From: Marinobacter orientalis
GTDB lineage: Bacteria > Pseudomonadota > Gammaproteobacteria > Pseudomonadales > Oleiphilaceae
Assembly (NCBI RefSeq): GCF_004792665.1
Contig: NZ_SRZX01000001.1
Span: 1,550,001 to 1,614,000, forward strand
Length of the DNA: 64,000 bases
Direction of reading: 5' to 3'
The notes below the pieces were generated by a model, which did not search any database, had not been told where the DNA came from, and saw nothing but the letters and a program-made list of their open reading frames with translations. The translations under genes and the position numbers were made by a program. Below, piece by piece: positions 1 through 9,884 of the stretch. Within the stretch, counting starts at the first letter, position 1. The number at the start of each line of letters is the position of its first letter.

Positions 1-777
1 CTGTATGGCGGCCGAGAAGCCCCCAGGCGCTTTGAAATAGCGGCCCCGGACAGGTTGCGGTTGCTCGACAGGGACGGCCAAAGGATCGAATCCAGGCTGA
101 ACTACAGCCTTACGCGCGAACCGGAGTTTCAGGAGCTGGAGCCGCGCCTGCTGCTCGGTGGAAAATACCGTTATCTGGCCGATGCGGGCATATTCCGGGA
201 ATGTCTGACCGGGCTGGAAATGCCGGTGGCCGCCGAAGCCGATAACCGCGCTCTGGAGGAGGCTTACCTCGCTGCCCGGGAAAAGCCCGGCGAGGAGGTA
301 ATGGTCAGCCTCGAAGGTCAACTTGCCCAGCGTATGCCAATGGAGGGCCCCGGCCCTGTTCGTACCCTCGTCCCGGAGCGTTTTATCGGTGTCTGGCCGG
401 AACAGTCCTGCCCCTCTCCGATCCAGCGTGCGACGTTGGAGAATACGTACTGGCGGCTGACTCTGCTGGGTTCAGAGGGAGTCCAGCGCGTGCCAAACCA
501 GCGTGAACCGCACCTTGTATTCCGCGAAAACGGGCGTGTGACCGGTTCCGATGGCTGCAACGTCCTTACGGGGGCTTACCAGACGGACGGCCCGGCGATG
601 GACCTTTCCCGGCTGGCAACAACCCGAAAGGCCTGCCTCGAGGGCATGGAACAAGCCGACCAGTTCCGGGATATGCTCGAAGAGGTGAGGGCATACCGAA
701 TCATCGGTCAGCACCTGGAAATGCTGGATGACTCGGGCGACCTGAAGTTGCGCTACGAGGTGGTTGCGCTCTACTGA
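1..777 (+). CDS. META-domain (HslJ/NlpE-like) lipoprotein, 5' end outside the window
   Basis: The frame is open from base 1, so the true start lies upstream; a TTG at 55 is only an internal codon. About 258 residues are visible. The C-terminal half (from about residue 140) is a META domain: it begins LENTYWRL, has the GSDGCN motif and a Cys in the KACLEGM segment, as in HslJ-type proteins. The preceding part (RYLADAGIFRECLTG, LVPERFIGVWPEQSCPSP) resembles the NlpE-like domain that often precedes META in gammaproteobacterial envelope lipoproteins. A signal peptide cannot be checked because the N-terminus is missing. The role is probably envelope stress or copper/organic acid tolerance, inferred from the family only. 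The 3' end overlaps the convergent AraC gene by 77 bases. Confidence 0.75.
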   Translation: MYGGREAPRRFEIAAPDRLRLLDRDGQRIESRLNYSLTREPEFQELEPRLLLGGKYRYLADAGIFRECLTGLEMPVAAEADNRALEEAYLAAREKPGEEVMVSLEGQLAQRMPMEGPGPVRTLVPERFIGVWPEQSCPSPIQRATLENTYWRLTLLGSEGVQRVPNQREPHLVFRENGRVTGSDGCNVLTGAYQTDGPAMDLSRLATTRKACLEGMEQADQFRDMLEEVRAYRIIGQHLEMLDDSGDLKLRYEVVALY

Positions 778-1735
778 AGGGCATCACCAGAGGCTGGCTC
801 TGCCTACTCCATTTGCTTTGGCGGGTCTTGCTGGGTGATTCCCCGAACAGACGGGCGTAATCGATAGCGAACTGCCCGAGGTGACAGAAGCCCAGATCAG
901 AAGCGATTTGCTGCACGCAGCGTTCGTTGCTCCGGGCGGCGATTTGACGCCTTGCAACGTGGAGCCGAAGGATTTTGGCGTGTGCGGAGGGTGTTCGCCC
1001 CAGCAGCTCCCGGAAAGCGTAGAACAGCAATCGCCGGCTGGTGTGTGTGATTTCGCAGAGTTCGCTGACGCTTGGGGGATTATCCAGACGGCTTCGTATC
1101 AGCTCCTCGGCCAGGCCGACGATCCGCCGCCGATGGACCAGGCTGGACCGGGCAAGGTGGTTCTGGGGGGCACTCGCCGCCAGAGAGATGATGTGTGCGG
1201 CAAGGTCGGCACCATTGCGGACGCCCCAGTATTCTGTCACCCAGGGCTCTGACAGCAGTCGCCCAAGAAGCCCGGCGATATGAACCGTGACAGCCGTATC
1301 AGCCCTTATGCACCAGCACCCCCATATGGCGCCGGCTGAGAGTCCATATTCTGTCTCGCAGATCCGCTCCGCAAGGTCCAGGGGAATTGATATGGCCTGT
1401 TGACGCTGTCCGGCGGCTACCTGTTGATAGACTTCACCGCCGGGATCCAGCAACAGAATCTGTCCGGCGTCGAGCTGATGACCACGAAACCGGCCTCCGG
1501 CGCATGTGTGGGTGATGGGGGAAATGGTCCAGAAATCATCGGAACGAGATCCTGAGCAAAGTAAAGAGGTGTTGGAACCGCTTTCATAAACAAGGCAATC
1601 GTTAACCCGGGTGGCCGCGATAAATGTTTCCATTGGCCCGGTTTCTGACTGGGTGATCTCCACGTCCCAGATGTGCCCTAAAGCTTGCTGAAACTCTTCG
1701 ATCTCCTGGTAAGTGCTCCGGTGCGGTACATTCAC
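701..1735 (-). CDS. AraC-family transcriptional regulator
   Basis: A 344-residue protein with a C-terminal AraC helix-turn-helix pair: SVSELCEITHTSRRLLFYAF is the first helix-turn-helix, and IASDLGFCHLGQFAIDYARL followed by FGESPS is the classic second one. The N-terminal about 220 residues form an effector or dimerisation domain of the type seen in EutR/AraC-binding-like regulators; no ligand can be read from the sequence. I chose the GTG at 1735 because GGAGA lies about six bases upstream. A longer frame begins at a TTG at 1831, but that TTG lies inside the T tract of a terminator and has no ribosome site. The last 77 bases overlap the convergent META gene. The target is unknown. Confidence 0.75.
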   Translation of the reverse strand: MNVPHRSTYQEIEEFQQALGHIWDVEITQSETGPMETFIAATRVNDCLVYESGSNTSLLCSGSRSDDFWTISPITHTCAGGRFRGHQLDAGQILLLDPGGEVYQQVAAGQRQQAISIPLDLAERICETEYGLSAGAIWGCWCIRADTAVTVHIAGLLGRLLSEPWVTEYWGVRNGADLAAHIISLAASAPQNHLARSSLVHRRRIVGLAEELIRSRLDNPPSVSELCEITHTSRRLLFYAFRELLGRTPSAHAKILRLHVARRQIAARSNERCVQQIASDLGFCHLGQFAIDYARLFGESPSKTRQSKWSRQSQPLVMPFSRAQPPRSATSGRPSHPAFPGADR

Positions 1736-1829
1736 GAGGGCTCTCCGAGTGAATACCCTTGAAAACTGTCTGACAGTGACGGACTGGTTTATACGATCGC
1801 AATCATTCTTCAGGCTATACGGCGAGACC

Positions 1830-1865
1830 AAAAAAAACAGACCCCGACAAAAAAGCCGGGGTCTG
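1830..1865 (-). terminator. Rho-independent terminator after the acyl-CoA ligase
   Basis: A perfect 9-bp stem (1838-1846 with 1857-1865, CAGACCCCG/CGGGGTCTG) is followed on the minus strand by eight Ts (plus-strand As at 1830-1837). It lies 27 bases after the stop of the ligase gene and ends the minus-strand transcript before the AraC gene. Confidence 0.85.
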
Positions 1866-1892
1866 CAGACAGGAACCAGGCAGTAATAGTGA

Positions 1893-3593
1893 TTAACTCT
1901 TCAATCCCATCTCCTCGATAGAAATCTCCCGCATCTTGAACTTCTGGATCTTCCCGGTAACCGTCATCGGGAATTCATCGACGAACTTGTAATTCCGGGG
2001 AATCTTGAAGTGGGCAATTTTGCCCTTGCAGAATTCCCGCAGTTCGTCGCCGGTGACCGGCTCCGCATCCGGGGCCAGTTTTACCCAGGCGATCAGTTCC
2101 TCGCCGTACTTGTCGTCGGGAATACCGGTTACCTGTACTTCCTCGATGGCAGGGTGGGTGTAGAGGAATTCCTCGATTTCTTTCGGGTAGATGTTCTCGC
2201 CGCCGCGGATGACCATGTCCTTGATGCGGCCGACGATCTGGATGTAGCCGTCTTCGTCCATGGTGGCCAGGTCGCCGGTGTGCATCCAGCCGGCCTCGTC
2301 GATGGCTTCGGCGGTTTTTTCTTCATTGTTCCAGTATCTCAGCATCACGCTGTAGCCGCGGGTGCAGAGTTCGCCGGTTTCGCCCCGGGGCAGGATGTTA
2401 CCGTTGCCCGGATTGACGATTTTGGTTTCCAGATGCGGCTGGGTGCGGCCCACGGTGGTTACCTGCTTCTCGAACGGGTCGAGGGAGCTGGTCTGGGTGG
2501 ACACCGGGCTGGTTTCGGTCATGCCGTAGGCGATCTGGACTTCCTTCATGTTCATCTTGCCGTTGACTTTTTTCATCACTTCCGCCGGGCAGATGGAGCC
2601 GGCCATGATGCCGGTGCGCAGGGTGGAGAGGTCGTAGGTCTCGAATTCCGGCTCGGCCAGTTCGGCGATGAACATGGTCGGTACGCCGTAAAGAGCAGTG
2701 GCCTTCTCCTGGTGCACCGCCTGCAGCACGGATTTGGGCTCGAAGCCTTCGCCCGGGTAGATCATGGTGGAGCCGTGGGTGATGCAGCCCAGGTTACCCA
2801 TCACCATGCCGAAGCAGTGGTAAAGGGGGACCGGGATCACCAGGCGGTCTTTTTCGGTCAGGCGCTGGCTCTCGCCCACAAAGTAGCCGTTGTTGAGGAT
2901 GTTGTGATGGGTGAGCGTGGCACCCTTGGGGTTGCCGGTGGTACCTGAGGTGAACTGGATATTGATGGGGTCATCGAACTGCAGCACCCTCTGGCGTTCG
3001 TCCAGTTGTTGCTGGGTGACTTCGCTGGCCAGTTTGACGAAATCATTCCAGGCCCACATGCCTTCGTGGCTGCGCTGGTCGAGGTTGATCACGCCTTCGA
3101 GGTCTGGCAGGCGCCGGGATTTGAGTTTGCCGGGCTGGCTGGCCTGCAGTTCCGGGGCCAGTTCGTAGACCATCTTGCGGTAGTCGGAGGTCTTGAAGCT
3201 GTCTGCGGTGACCAGGAAGCGCATGCCGGACAGGTTGAGGGCGTACTCCAGTTCGTGAACACCATAGGCCGGGTTGATGTTCACCAGGATGGCGCCCACT
3301 TTGGCGGTGGCGAACTGGGTGACGGTCCACTCGTAACGGTTGGGGGACCAGATGCCCACCCGGTCGCCACGTTCAACGCCGATGGCCATGAAGGCGCGGG
3401 CGGCTTCGTTGACCTTCTGCTGGAATTCTCTGTAGGTCCAGCGGATGCCCTGGTGCAGGGCGACCAGGGCTTCGGTGTCCGGGTATTTTTCGGCGGTGCG
3501 GTCGAGCATTTCGCCGATGGTCATGCCCAGCAGCGGGGTTTCGGAGGTACCGCTGGTATAACTTGGATAGGAGCTAGGTAGAGTCTGGTTCAT
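1893..3593 (-). CDS. Fatty acyl-CoA ligase (AMP-binding, FadD-like)
   Basis: A 566-residue member of the ANL adenylating family that activates a carboxylic acid with ATP and CoA. The AMP-binding core motifs are intact: [12 protein letters not shown] near residue 215, YGMTETSP near 360, GWMHTGD near 440, the hinge [16 protein letters not shown], and the C-terminal [15 protein letters not shown] with the catalytic Lys. The start is the ATG at 3593, with GGAGGC about eight bases upstream. It is the last gene of the minus-strand liu region, after the AhpD-like gene. The substrate is likely a medium- or long-chain fatty acid, or a branched acid produced in the same pathway; the sequence does not decide this. 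A strong terminator follows. Confidence 0.85.
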   Translation of the reverse strand: MNQTLPSSYPSYTSGTSETPLLGMTIGEMLDRTAEKYPDTEALVALHQGIRWTYREFQQKVNEAARAFMAIGVERGDRVGIWSPNRYEWTVTQFATAKVGAILVNINPAYGVHELEYALNLSGMRFLVTADSFKTSDYRKMVYELAPELQASQPGKLKSRRLPDLEGVINLDQRSHEGMWAWNDFVKLASEVTQQQLDERQRVLQFDDPINIQFTSGTTGNPKGATLTHHNILNNGYFVGESQRLTEKDRLVIPVPLYHCFGMVMGNLGCITHGSTMIYPGEGFEPKSVLQAVHQEKATALYGVPTMFIAELAEPEFETYDLSTLRTGIMAGSICPAEVMKKVNGKMNMKEVQIAYGMTETSPVSTQTSSLDPFEKQVTTVGRTQPHLETKIVNPGNGNILPRGETGELCTRGYSVMLRYWNNEEKTAEAIDEAGWMHTGDLATMDEDGYIQIVGRIKDMVIRGGENIYPKEIEEFLYTHPAIEEVQVTGIPDDKYGEELIAWVKLAPDAEPVTGDELREFCKGKIAHFKIPRNYKFVDEFPMTVTGKIQKFKMREISIEEMGLKS

Positions 3594-3645
3594 TTGTCTG
3601 CCTCCATTTTTTTTGTAGTCGAGTGCGAACAGAGTCAGATGTCTG

Positions 3646-4221
3646 CTAGCGACTCTGGCTGTGATACTCAGGGTTTGGTTGCATGTCGCTGGCGATGGCC
3701 ACGCGATTGGACATATTGTAGAAGCCGATCAGGTTGCTCAGGTCCCAGATGCCGCTGTCACTGAGGCCTGCGTCCCGCAGGGCCTGGATATGTTCTTCGG
3801 TGACGGTCGCCGGCGAACGGGTGAGATGCGATGCAAAATCCAGCATCGCCCGCTGGCGCCCGTCGAGTCGGGCACTGCGGTAGTTCATCACCATGTGTTC
3901 GCCCAGTTGGGGGTCGCCGCTCAGTACCCGTACGGCGGCGCCGTGAGCGACCAGGCAGTAGAAGCATTTGTTCTCGGAGGACACCACGACGGCGACCATT
4001 TCCCGCTCGAGTTTGCTGAGTTCGCTTTCGCCCATCATCAGTTCGTTATACAGGCGGGTGAAGCCCTCGAGCTGTTTGAGGTTCTGGCTGTAGGCGGTGA
4101 GTACGTTGGGGACCATGCCGAGTTTTTCCTGGCAGATCTGGAAGTACTTCTGGGTGTCTGCTGGCATGTCCTTGATCTCCGGGATCGGGAGATCCAACGC
4201 GACTACGCTCTTTTTGTTCAT
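3646..4221 (-). CDS. AhpD-like peroxidase-related / carboxymuconolactone decarboxylase family protein
   Basis: A 191-residue all-helical protein of the CMD/AhpD superfamily. The AhpD-type redox motif is present: Cys86-Phe-Tyr-Cys89 followed by His93, preceded by an acidic residue in the [10 protein letters not shown] helix. Family members of this length are annotated as uncharacterised peroxidase-related enzymes and use the CxxC pair to reduce hydroperoxides. The gene lies between liuE and the ligase, on the same strand, with repeat element A just upstream, so it may share the liu transcript. Protection from peroxide made by acyl-CoA oxidation is a possible role, but that is inference. Confidence 0.75.
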   Translation of the reverse strand: MNKKSVVALDLPIPEIKDMPADTQKYFQICQEKLGMVPNVLTAYSQNLKQLEGFTRLYNELMMGESELSKLEREMVAVVVSSENKCFYCLVAHGAAVRVLSGDPQLGEHMVMNYRSARLDGRQRAMLDFASHLTRSPATVTEEHIQALRDAGLSDSGIWDLSNLIGFYNMSNRVAIASDMQPNPEYHSQSR

Positions 4222-4251
4222 TTTGCGCTCCTAGCCTGTGGATGGGGTGCG

Positions 4252-4359
4252 GTGGGGAGTGGGCCTGGTTGTCCGGGACACGCCGTTAATACGTCCATGT
4301 AGGCTCGTAAAAAACATCCCTGTTTTTTACGGTCCCGGACAACCAGGCCCACTCCCCAC
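4252..4359 (-). repeat. Long-palindrome repeat element, copy A
   Basis: The outer arms 4252-4279 and 4332-4359 are perfectly complementary over 28 bp. Inside is a second perfect hairpin, 4306-4316 with 4321-4331 (A6/T6-rich, 11 bp), whose loop reads GGGA on the minus strand. The remaining about 26 bases (4279-4305) are conserved in copies B and C. The inner end of the arm (TCCGGGAC) is shared with B and C; the outer 20 bp are unique to this copy. The element begins four bases after the liuE stop codon and ends 30 bases before the AhpD-like start. In element-sense orientation it reads with the flanking genes. Confidence 0.9.
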
Positions 4360-4363
4360 TCGA

Positions 4364-5272
4364 TCATTTGCAGTTACCGCCTAGTGCCTGGCCTACTTTG
4401 GAGCCGTTGTGACGGTTTAGCTGTTGGCTGATCCATTCGCCGGTTGATACCAGTTTGTCGAGATCGACACCCGTTTTTATACCCAATCCGTTCAGAAGGT
4501 ATAGCACGTCTTCTGTGGCTACGTTTCCCGACGCGCCCTTTGCATAGGGGCAGCCGCCGAGGCCGGCGACTGACGCATCAATAACGGAAATGCCTTCTTC
4601 CACTACCGCGTACAGGTTTGCCAGAGCCTGGCCGTAGGTGTCGTGGAAGTGGGCGGCCAGCTTTTCCATGGGCACTTCAGCGGCGACGGCTTCGAGCATG
4701 CGTTTGGCTTTCAATGGGGTGCCTACGCCGATGGTGTCGCCAAGGGAGATTTCATAGCAGCCCATTTCGGCCAGGGCTTTGGCGACTTTGGCGACCTGTT
4801 CGGGAGCGATGTCACCTTCGTAGGGGCAGCCGAGGACGGTGGAGACGTAGCCGCGCACCGGGATGTGGTGCTGTTTGGCAGCTTCCATCACCGGCAGGAA
4901 GCGTTCGAGACTTTCGGCGATGGAGCAGTTGATATTTTTCTGGCTGAAGGATTCGGACGCAGCGCCAAAGACCGCGACTTCGTCTGCCCCGGCGGCGAGG
5001 GCGTTTTCGAAGCCCTTCAGGTTGGGGGTGAGTACGGAGTAGCGAACGCCCGGTTTGCGTTTGATGCCGGCCATGACGTCGGCAGCGTCACCCATTTGTG
5101 GCACCCATTTCGGGGATACAAAGCTGGCGGATTCGATGTGGTTGAGGCCACAGTCAGCCAGCCGTTCGATCAGGCCGGTTTTGATACGGGTCTCGATGAC
5201 CGCGCCGGGTTCATTTTGAAGACCGTCCCGGGGGCTCATTTCAACCAGTCTTACTCGGTCGGGAAAGGCCAT
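4364..5272 (-). CDS. liuE: Hydroxymethylglutaryl-CoA lyase
   Basis: This 302-residue TIM-barrel enzyme splits HMG-CoA into acetoacetate and acetyl-CoA, the last step of leucine breakdown. The N-terminal [14 protein letters not shown] segment carries the metal- and substrate-binding Arg-Asp. HFHDTYGQ supplies the His ligands, and [19 protein letters not shown] is the HMG-CoA lyase signature with its catalytic Cys. Length is normal for the family. Its ATG overlaps the liuD stop by one base (TGATG), so the two are translationally coupled. Repeat copy A follows the stop immediately. Confidence 0.95.
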   Translation of the reverse strand: MAFPDRVRLVEMSPRDGLQNEPGAVIETRIKTGLIERLADCGLNHIESASFVSPKWVPQMGDAADVMAGIKRKPGVRYSVLTPNLKGFENALAAGADEVAVFGAASESFSQKNINCSIAESLERFLPVMEAAKQHHIPVRGYVSTVLGCPYEGDIAPEQVAKVAKALAEMGCYEISLGDTIGVGTPLKAKRMLEAVAAEVPMEKLAAHFHDTYGQALANLYAVVEEGISVIDASVAGLGGCPYAKGASGNVATEDVLYLLNGLGIKTGVDLDKLVSTGEWISQQLNRHNGSKVGQALGGNCK

Positions 5273-7275
5273 CAGCCTGCCTCCTCTTCCGCGTCTGCAG
5301 TGACTTCAATGGCGATCAGCTCGGCACCTTCGGAGACCTGGTCCCCTTCCACGAAGAAGATGTCGGTCACTATGCCATCCGCCGGGGCCTTGATAGCGTG
5401 TTCCATTTTCATGGCTTCCATGATCACCAGGCTCTGGCCGGCAGTGACCTGATCGCCCACTCTGGCCTGCACTGCCACGATCGCGCCGTTCATGGGAGCG
5501 GCCAGGCTGCCTTCACCGGCCATTTCTTCAAAGCCGTAGGTTTCCCGGTAAACGGTGCACTGGAAGGTGTCGCCTTCATAGAACAGCACCAGCTGATCGT
5601 TGTGCAGGTTGCCGTGGATGCTGATGCGATGGCCGTTGATGACGGCCTGCAGGAAGTCGTCGTCCAGCCGGGCGGTGAGGTTGTAGACGCTGTCGCCTAC
5701 AAATACCTGGTAGCGGTCGTCCCGTTCCAGCACCTTGAGTTCGTGAATCTCGTCGCCCACCTGCAACTGCAGTGGTTGGGCATATTCCGAGTTCATGCGC
5801 CAGCTGTTCTGGCGGCCGAATGGCGACCACGGATCGGTGCTGATCACTTCCCGGGATTTGCGCTGTTCCAGCACGAAGCCGGCGGCCAGCACCAGGGCTT
5901 TGTGGGTGTCGAGCCTGGATTTCGGGAACAGCAGCTCGCGATGGTCGTCGATAAACCCGGTGGTCAGTTCTGCTTCCCGGAACGGCTGGGCGTCGGCCAG
6001 GGCGTGGAGAAAACGGATATTGGTTTTTACGCCGGCGATGCGGTAGTGCTCCAGGGCCTGGACCATGCGGTTGATGGCCTGGTCCCGGGTTTCGTCCCAC
6101 ACGATGAGCTTTGCGATCATCGGGTCGTAGTGGATGCTGATATCGTCGCCTTCGGTGACGCCGGTGTCCACGCGCACATGGGCACTTTCATCCGGGGTGC
6201 TCAGGTAGCGCAGGTTGCCGGTCGCGGGCAGGAAGTCCTGGTCCGGGTCTTCGGCGTAGATACGCGCTTCCAGGGCGTGGCCCCGGGTTTTTACCTGGGA
6301 CTGTTCCAGGGGCAGCGGGTCACCCCAGGCAACTTTCAATTGCCATTCCACCAGGTCCTGACCGGTGACCATTTCGGTGACCGGGTGCTCTACCTGCAGG
6401 CGGGTGTTCATTTCCATGAAAAAGAAAGAACCGTCCACGTCGTAGAGGAATTCAACGGTGCCGGCGCCCACGTAGTTGATGGCCTGGGCAGCTTTTACCG
6501 CAGCCTCGCCCATGGCTTTGCGGGTTTCTTCGCTCAGGCCGGGAGCCGGGGCTTCTTCCAGCACTTTCTGGTGGCGGCGCTGCACCGAACAGTCGCGCTC
6601 CGCCAGGTAGACACCTTTGCCGCTCTTGTCGCAGAACACCTGGATTTCCACGTGCCGCGGTTGGGTCAGGTAACGCTCGATGAGCATGTCGGGGTTGCCG
6701 AAGGCGTTTTTCGATTCCCGTTTGGCGGCGGCCAGGGCATCGTCAAAGTCTTCCATGCGCTCGACCACGCGCATGCCCTTGCCACCACCGCCGGCGACGG
6801 CTTTCAGCAGTAGCGGGAAGCCGCACTTTTCGGCCTCTTTGCGCAGGGTGTCCGGGGACTGGTCGTCGCCATGGTAGCCGGGCACCAGGGGCACGCCGGC
6901 TTTTTCCATAATGGCCTTGGCGGCGGATTTGGAGCCCATGGCCGCGATTGCGGAAGAGGGCGGGCCGATGAACACGATGTTGTTGGCTTCGCAGGCTTCG
7001 GCAAACCCTGTGTTCTCGGAGAGAAAACCGTAGCCCGGATGAACGGCCTGGGCGCCGCTCTCTTTGGCGACCTCGATGATCCTGTCGGCTTTGAGGTAGC
7101 TTTCGGAGCTGGGCGCAGGGCCGATGTTGAAGGCTTCGTCCGCCATGGCCACGTGCCGTGCATCGGCGTCGGCATCGGAATAGACCGCGACGCAGCGGAT
7201 GCCCATGCGATGGGCGGTCTGGATGATCCGGCAGGCGATTTCACCGCGATTGGCGATTAAAATTTTACTGAACAT
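5272..7275 (-). CDS. liuD: Methylcrotonoyl-CoA carboxylase, biotin-carrying alpha subunit
   Basis: A 667-residue biotin-dependent carboxylase subunit. The first 450 residues are a biotin carboxylase: an N-terminal [12 protein letters not shown] segment, the ATP-grasp loop [13 protein letters not shown], and [18 protein letters not shown] linker/BT domain follows. The C-terminal biotinyl domain has [10 protein letters not shown] with Lys623 as the biotin site. With LiuB it carboxylates 3-methylcrotonyl-CoA to 3-methylglutaconyl-CoA. The start overlaps the liuC stop by one base. The operon context (liuR-A-B-C-D-E order as in Pseudomonas) separates it from propionyl- or acetyl-CoA carboxylases. 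Confidence 0.95.
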   Translation of the reverse strand: MFSKILIANRGEIACRIIQTAHRMGIRCVAVYSDADADARHVAMADEAFNIGPAPSSESYLKADRIIEVAKESGAQAVHPGYGFLSENTGFAEACEANNIVFIGPPSSAIAAMGSKSAAKAIMEKAGVPLVPGYHGDDQSPDTLRKEAEKCGFPLLLKAVAGGGGKGMRVVERMEDFDDALAAAKRESKNAFGNPDMLIERYLTQPRHVEIQVFCDKSGKGVYLAERDCSVQRRHQKVLEEAPAPGLSEETRKAMGEAAVKAAQAINYVGAGTVEFLYDVDGSFFFMEMNTRLQVEHPVTEMVTGQDLVEWQLKVAWGDPLPLEQSQVKTRGHALEARIYAEDPDQDFLPATGNLRYLSTPDESAHVRVDTGVTEGDDISIHYDPMIAKLIVWDETRDQAINRMVQALEHYRIAGVKTNIRFLHALADAQPFREAELTTGFIDDHRELLFPKSRLDTHKALVLAAGFVLEQRKSREVISTDPWSPFGRQNSWRMNSEYAQPLQLQVGDEIHELKVLERDDRYQVFVGDSVYNLTARLDDDFLQAVINGHRISIHGNLHNDQLVLFYEGDTFQCTVYRETYGFEEMAGEGSLAAPMNGAIVAVQARVGDQVTAGQSLVIMEAMKMEHAIKAPADGIVTDIFFVEGDQVSEGAELIAIEVTADAEEEAG

Positions 7276-8081
7276 TATTCTTCCTCCGGAACCCAGTTGG
7301 CTTTGCGCTTGTTCAGGAAGGCGCTGAGTCCTTCCTGTCCTTCGGCACCCACCCGGATGTCCGCGATGCGTTGTGCAGTGTCTTCAAAGACGTCTTCGCC
7401 GATGATTTTGTGGCTGACCGCAAACACCAGGTCCTTGGCAGCGTTCATGGCTTCGGGGCCGTTGAGGGCAAGCTGCAGCAGCAGCTCGTCACAGCGGCGT
7501 TCCATGGCGTCCACGTCGTCACAGATCATGTGAACCAGGCCGTACTGCTCCGCTTGCCGGGCGCTGAACACTTCCGCCGAGATAAAGTACCGGCGCGCCT
7601 GGCGTTCACCAATGGCGCGCACCACATAGGGGCTGATCACGGCAGGGATCAGGCCGAGTTTGACCTCGCTCAGGCAGAAGCTGGATTTTTCCGTGGCGAG
7701 CACGATATCGCAGCAGGCGGCCAGGCCCACAGCGCCACCGTAAGCCGCACCCTGTACCAGGCCAATGACCGGCTTGCCGAGGGTATTGAGTGTTTCCATG
7801 AGCCGCGCGAGCTGGCGGGCGTCGTCCAGGTTTTCCTGGCGGCTGTTGTCCGCCATGCGGCGCATCCAGCCCAGGTCGGCTCCGGCGGAGAAGTGTTTGC
7901 CTGCGGAGCGCAGGATTACGATGTTGCTGTTGTCGTCGGCGTTCGCTTCTTCCAGCGCCTTGATCAGTTGCTGGATGATGACGTCGTCAAACGCGTTGCG
8001 TTTGTCCGGGCGGTTGAGCACCACTTCGGCAACACCGTCGCTGCGCTGTTTGAGCAGAACCGCTGATTCCTGATTGGTCAT
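7275..8081 (-). CDS. liuC: Methylglutaconyl-CoA hydratase (enoyl-CoA hydratase family)
   Basis: A 268-residue crotonase-fold protein. The oxyanion-hole segments are visible as SAGKHFSAGADLGWM and GLVQGAAYGGAVGLAACCDI. Within the liu operon it hydrates 3-methylglutaconyl-CoA to HMG-CoA, linking LiuBD and LiuE. It ends one base into liuD and begins 14 bases after the liuB stop. The acidic residues expected in general crotonases occur in the SEVKLGLIPAVISPYV region. The specific substrate is assigned from operon position. Confidence 0.92.
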   Translation of the reverse strand: MTNQESAVLLKQRSDGVAEVVLNRPDKRNAFDDVIIQQLIKALEEANADDNSNIVILRSAGKHFSAGADLGWMRRMADNSRQENLDDARQLARLMETLNTLGKPVIGLVQGAAYGGAVGLAACCDIVLATEKSSFCLSEVKLGLIPAVISPYVVRAIGERQARRYFISAEVFSARQAEQYGLVHMICDDVDAMERRCDELLLQLALNGPEAMNAAKDLVFAVSHKIIGEDVFEDTAQRIADIRVGAEGQEGLSAFLNKRKANWVPEEE

Positions 8082-8095
8082 GGCGTTGTCCTCCG

Positions 8096-9703
8096 TTACA
8101 TGCGGAACACGCCGAAGCGTGTTGGCTTGGCCGGGCGGTTAAGGGTGGCGGACAGGCTCAGGGCAACCACTTCCCGGGTCTGGGCCGGATCAATCACGCC
8201 GTCGTCCCACAGCCGGGCGCTGGCATAGTAGGGGTGGCCCTGGTGTTCGTAGGAGTCGACGATGGGTTTCTTGAACTGCGCCTCTTCTTCGGAGCTCCAT
8301 TGCTGACCCTTGCGCTCCATTCCTTCACGCTTGACGGTGGCGAGCACGCCGGCTGCCTGTTCGCCGCCCATTACCGAGATGCGGGCGTTGGGCCACATCC
8401 ACAGGAAGTCAGGGCTATAGGCGCGGCCGCACATGCCGTAGTTACCGGCACCGAAGCTGCCGCCAATCAGTACGGTAATCTTGGGCACTTCGGCGCAGGC
8501 CACGGCCATCACCATCTTGGCGCCGTGCTTGGCAATGCCTTCGGCTTCGTGCTTCTGGCCCACCATGAAACCGGTGATATTCTGCAGGAACAGCAGCGGG
8601 ATGTTGCGCTGGCAACACAGCTCAATAAAGTGCGCCCCTTTCTGCGCAGACTCGCTGAACAGGATGCCATTGTTGGCGATGATGCCTACCGGGTAGCCGT
8701 GAATATGGGCAAAGCCGGTGACCAGGGTCTGGCCGTAATAGCGTTTGAATTCGTCGAATTCAGAACCGTCGACGATACGGGCGATCACGTCCCGTACATC
8801 GAACTGTTTGCGCAAATCAGTGCCGACGATGCCGTAGATTTCTTCGGCGTCGAACAGCGGCGCCCTGGGCTTGCGGATCTCGACGTCGGCCGGCTTGCGG
8901 CGGTTGAGATTGGAGATGCAGCGCCGGGCGATTTCCAGGGCGTGGGCATCGTTTTCGGCGTAATGGTCGGCCACGCCGGAGACTTTGCAGTGCACGTCGG
9001 CGCCGCCCAGGTCTTCGGCGCTGACCACTTCACCGGTAGCGGCTTTTACCAGCGGCGGACCGGCCAGGAAGATGGTGCCCTGGTTGCGCACGATGATGGA
9101 TTCGTCGGCCATGGCGGGCACGTAGGCGCCGCCGGCGGTGCACAGGCCCATGACTACGGCGATCTGGGGAATATCGTCAGCAGACATGCGGGCCTGGTTG
9201 AAGAAAATGCGGCCGAAGTGGTCACGGTCCGGGAAGACTTCGTCCTGCCGTGGCAGGTTGGCGCCGCCGGAATCGACCAGGTAGATGCAGGGCAGGCGGT
9301 TCTGCAGGGCGATTTCCTGGGCACGAAGGTGTTTTTTCACCGTCAGCGGGTAGTAGCTCCCGCCTTTTACGGTGGCATCATTCGCGATAATCATGCATTC
9401 GGTGCCGGAGACGCGGCCTACGCCGGCGATAACACCAGCAGCAGGGACTTCTTCATCGTAGACGTTGTAGGCGGCGAACTGGCCCACCTCAAGGAAAGGA
9501 GAACCGTCGTCGAGGAGGCGGTTGATGCGTTCCCTGGGGAGCAGTTTGCCACGGGCGATGTGGCGTTCCTGATAGGAGGGGCCGCCACCCTGTTGAATCG
9601 TGGCTACTTTGTCCCGCAGGTCTGCCACGGCTTTTGCCATGGATTCCTGGTTGGCCTGGAATTCTTCGGACCTTGGGTTGATCTTGCTTTGGAGTATCGT
9701 CAT
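8096..9703 (-). CDS. liuB: Methylcrotonoyl-CoA carboxylase, carboxyltransferase beta subunit
   Basis: A 535-residue carboxyltransferase with two crotonase-like halves. Recognisable segments are [16 protein letters not shown] (here [16 protein letters not shown]), [26 protein letters not shown] and [18 protein letters not shown]. It moves the carboxyl group from biotin on LiuD to 3-methylcrotonyl-CoA. I placed the start at the ATG at 9703 ([14 protein letters not shown]). That matches the usual family length; the open frame runs back to 9817, but that extension is made of repeat copy B. Repeat B ends about 20 bases before this start. Confidence 0.93.
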   Translation of the reverse strand: MTILQSKINPRSEEFQANQESMAKAVADLRDKVATIQQGGGPSYQERHIARGKLLPRERINRLLDDGSPFLEVGQFAAYNVYDEEVPAAGVIAGVGRVSGTECMIIANDATVKGGSYYPLTVKKHLRAQEIALQNRLPCIYLVDSGGANLPRQDEVFPDRDHFGRIFFNQARMSADDIPQIAVVMGLCTAGGAYVPAMADESIIVRNQGTIFLAGPPLVKAATGEVVSAEDLGGADVHCKVSGVADHYAENDAHALEIARRCISNLNRRKPADVEIRKPRAPLFDAEEIYGIVGTDLRKQFDVRDVIARIVDGSEFDEFKRYYGQTLVTGFAHIHGYPVGIIANNGILFSESAQKGAHFIELCCQRNIPLLFLQNITGFMVGQKHEAEGIAKHGAKMVMAVACAEVPKITVLIGGSFGAGNYGMCGRAYSPDFLWMWPNARISVMGGEQAAGVLATVKREGMERKGQQWSSEEEAQFKKPIVDSYEHQGHPYYASARLWDDGVIDPAQTREVVALSLSATLNRPAKPTRFGVFRM

Positions 9704-9723
9704 AGCATGTGAGTCCGTGCATC

Positions 9724-9829
9724 GGGTCTGGGGACATGGCGCTCCGGGACACGCCGTTAATACGTCCATGTAGGCTCGTAAAAAACGTCCCTGTTTTTTA
9801 CGGTCCCGGAGCACCATGCCCCCAGACCC
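9724..9829 (-). repeat. Long-palindrome repeat element, copy B
   Basis: Arms 9724-9750 and 9803-9829 pair over 27 bp with two exceptions, at 9734/9819 and 9740/9813. Both are A/C oppositions on the plus strand and therefore G-U wobble pairs on the minus strand, which is the transcribed strand here. The inner hairpin is 9777-9787 with 9792-9802, with loop GGGA on the minus strand. The 27-base core between the left arm and the inner hairpin matches copy A. It lies 55 bases after the liuA stop and about 20 bases before the liuB start. Confidence 0.9.
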
Positions 9830-9884
9830 TTGTTGTTCATTTGTGCTGGTCGCCTGCTTGGCTTCCTTCCTCGTGCTATTACCC

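Noticed and set aside
4252..4359. Interpretation of the repeats as simple Rho-independent terminators
   Set aside because: The T run lies inside the inner stem rather than after it, the conserved unpaired core has no role in termination, and there is no T tract after the outer stem.
5398..6813. A 471-codon plus-strand frame opposite liuD
   Set aside because: Antisense shadow of the biotin carboxylase; rich in His/Phe/Val/Gly without motifs.
8234..9712. A 492-codon plus-strand frame opposite liuB
   Set aside because: Mirror frame of a clear carboxyltransferase gene; low-complexity sequence, no ribosome site and no family resemblance.
9704..9817. N-terminal extension of liuB
   Set aside because: The extra codons translate repeat copy B; the ATG at 9703 gives the usual family length.
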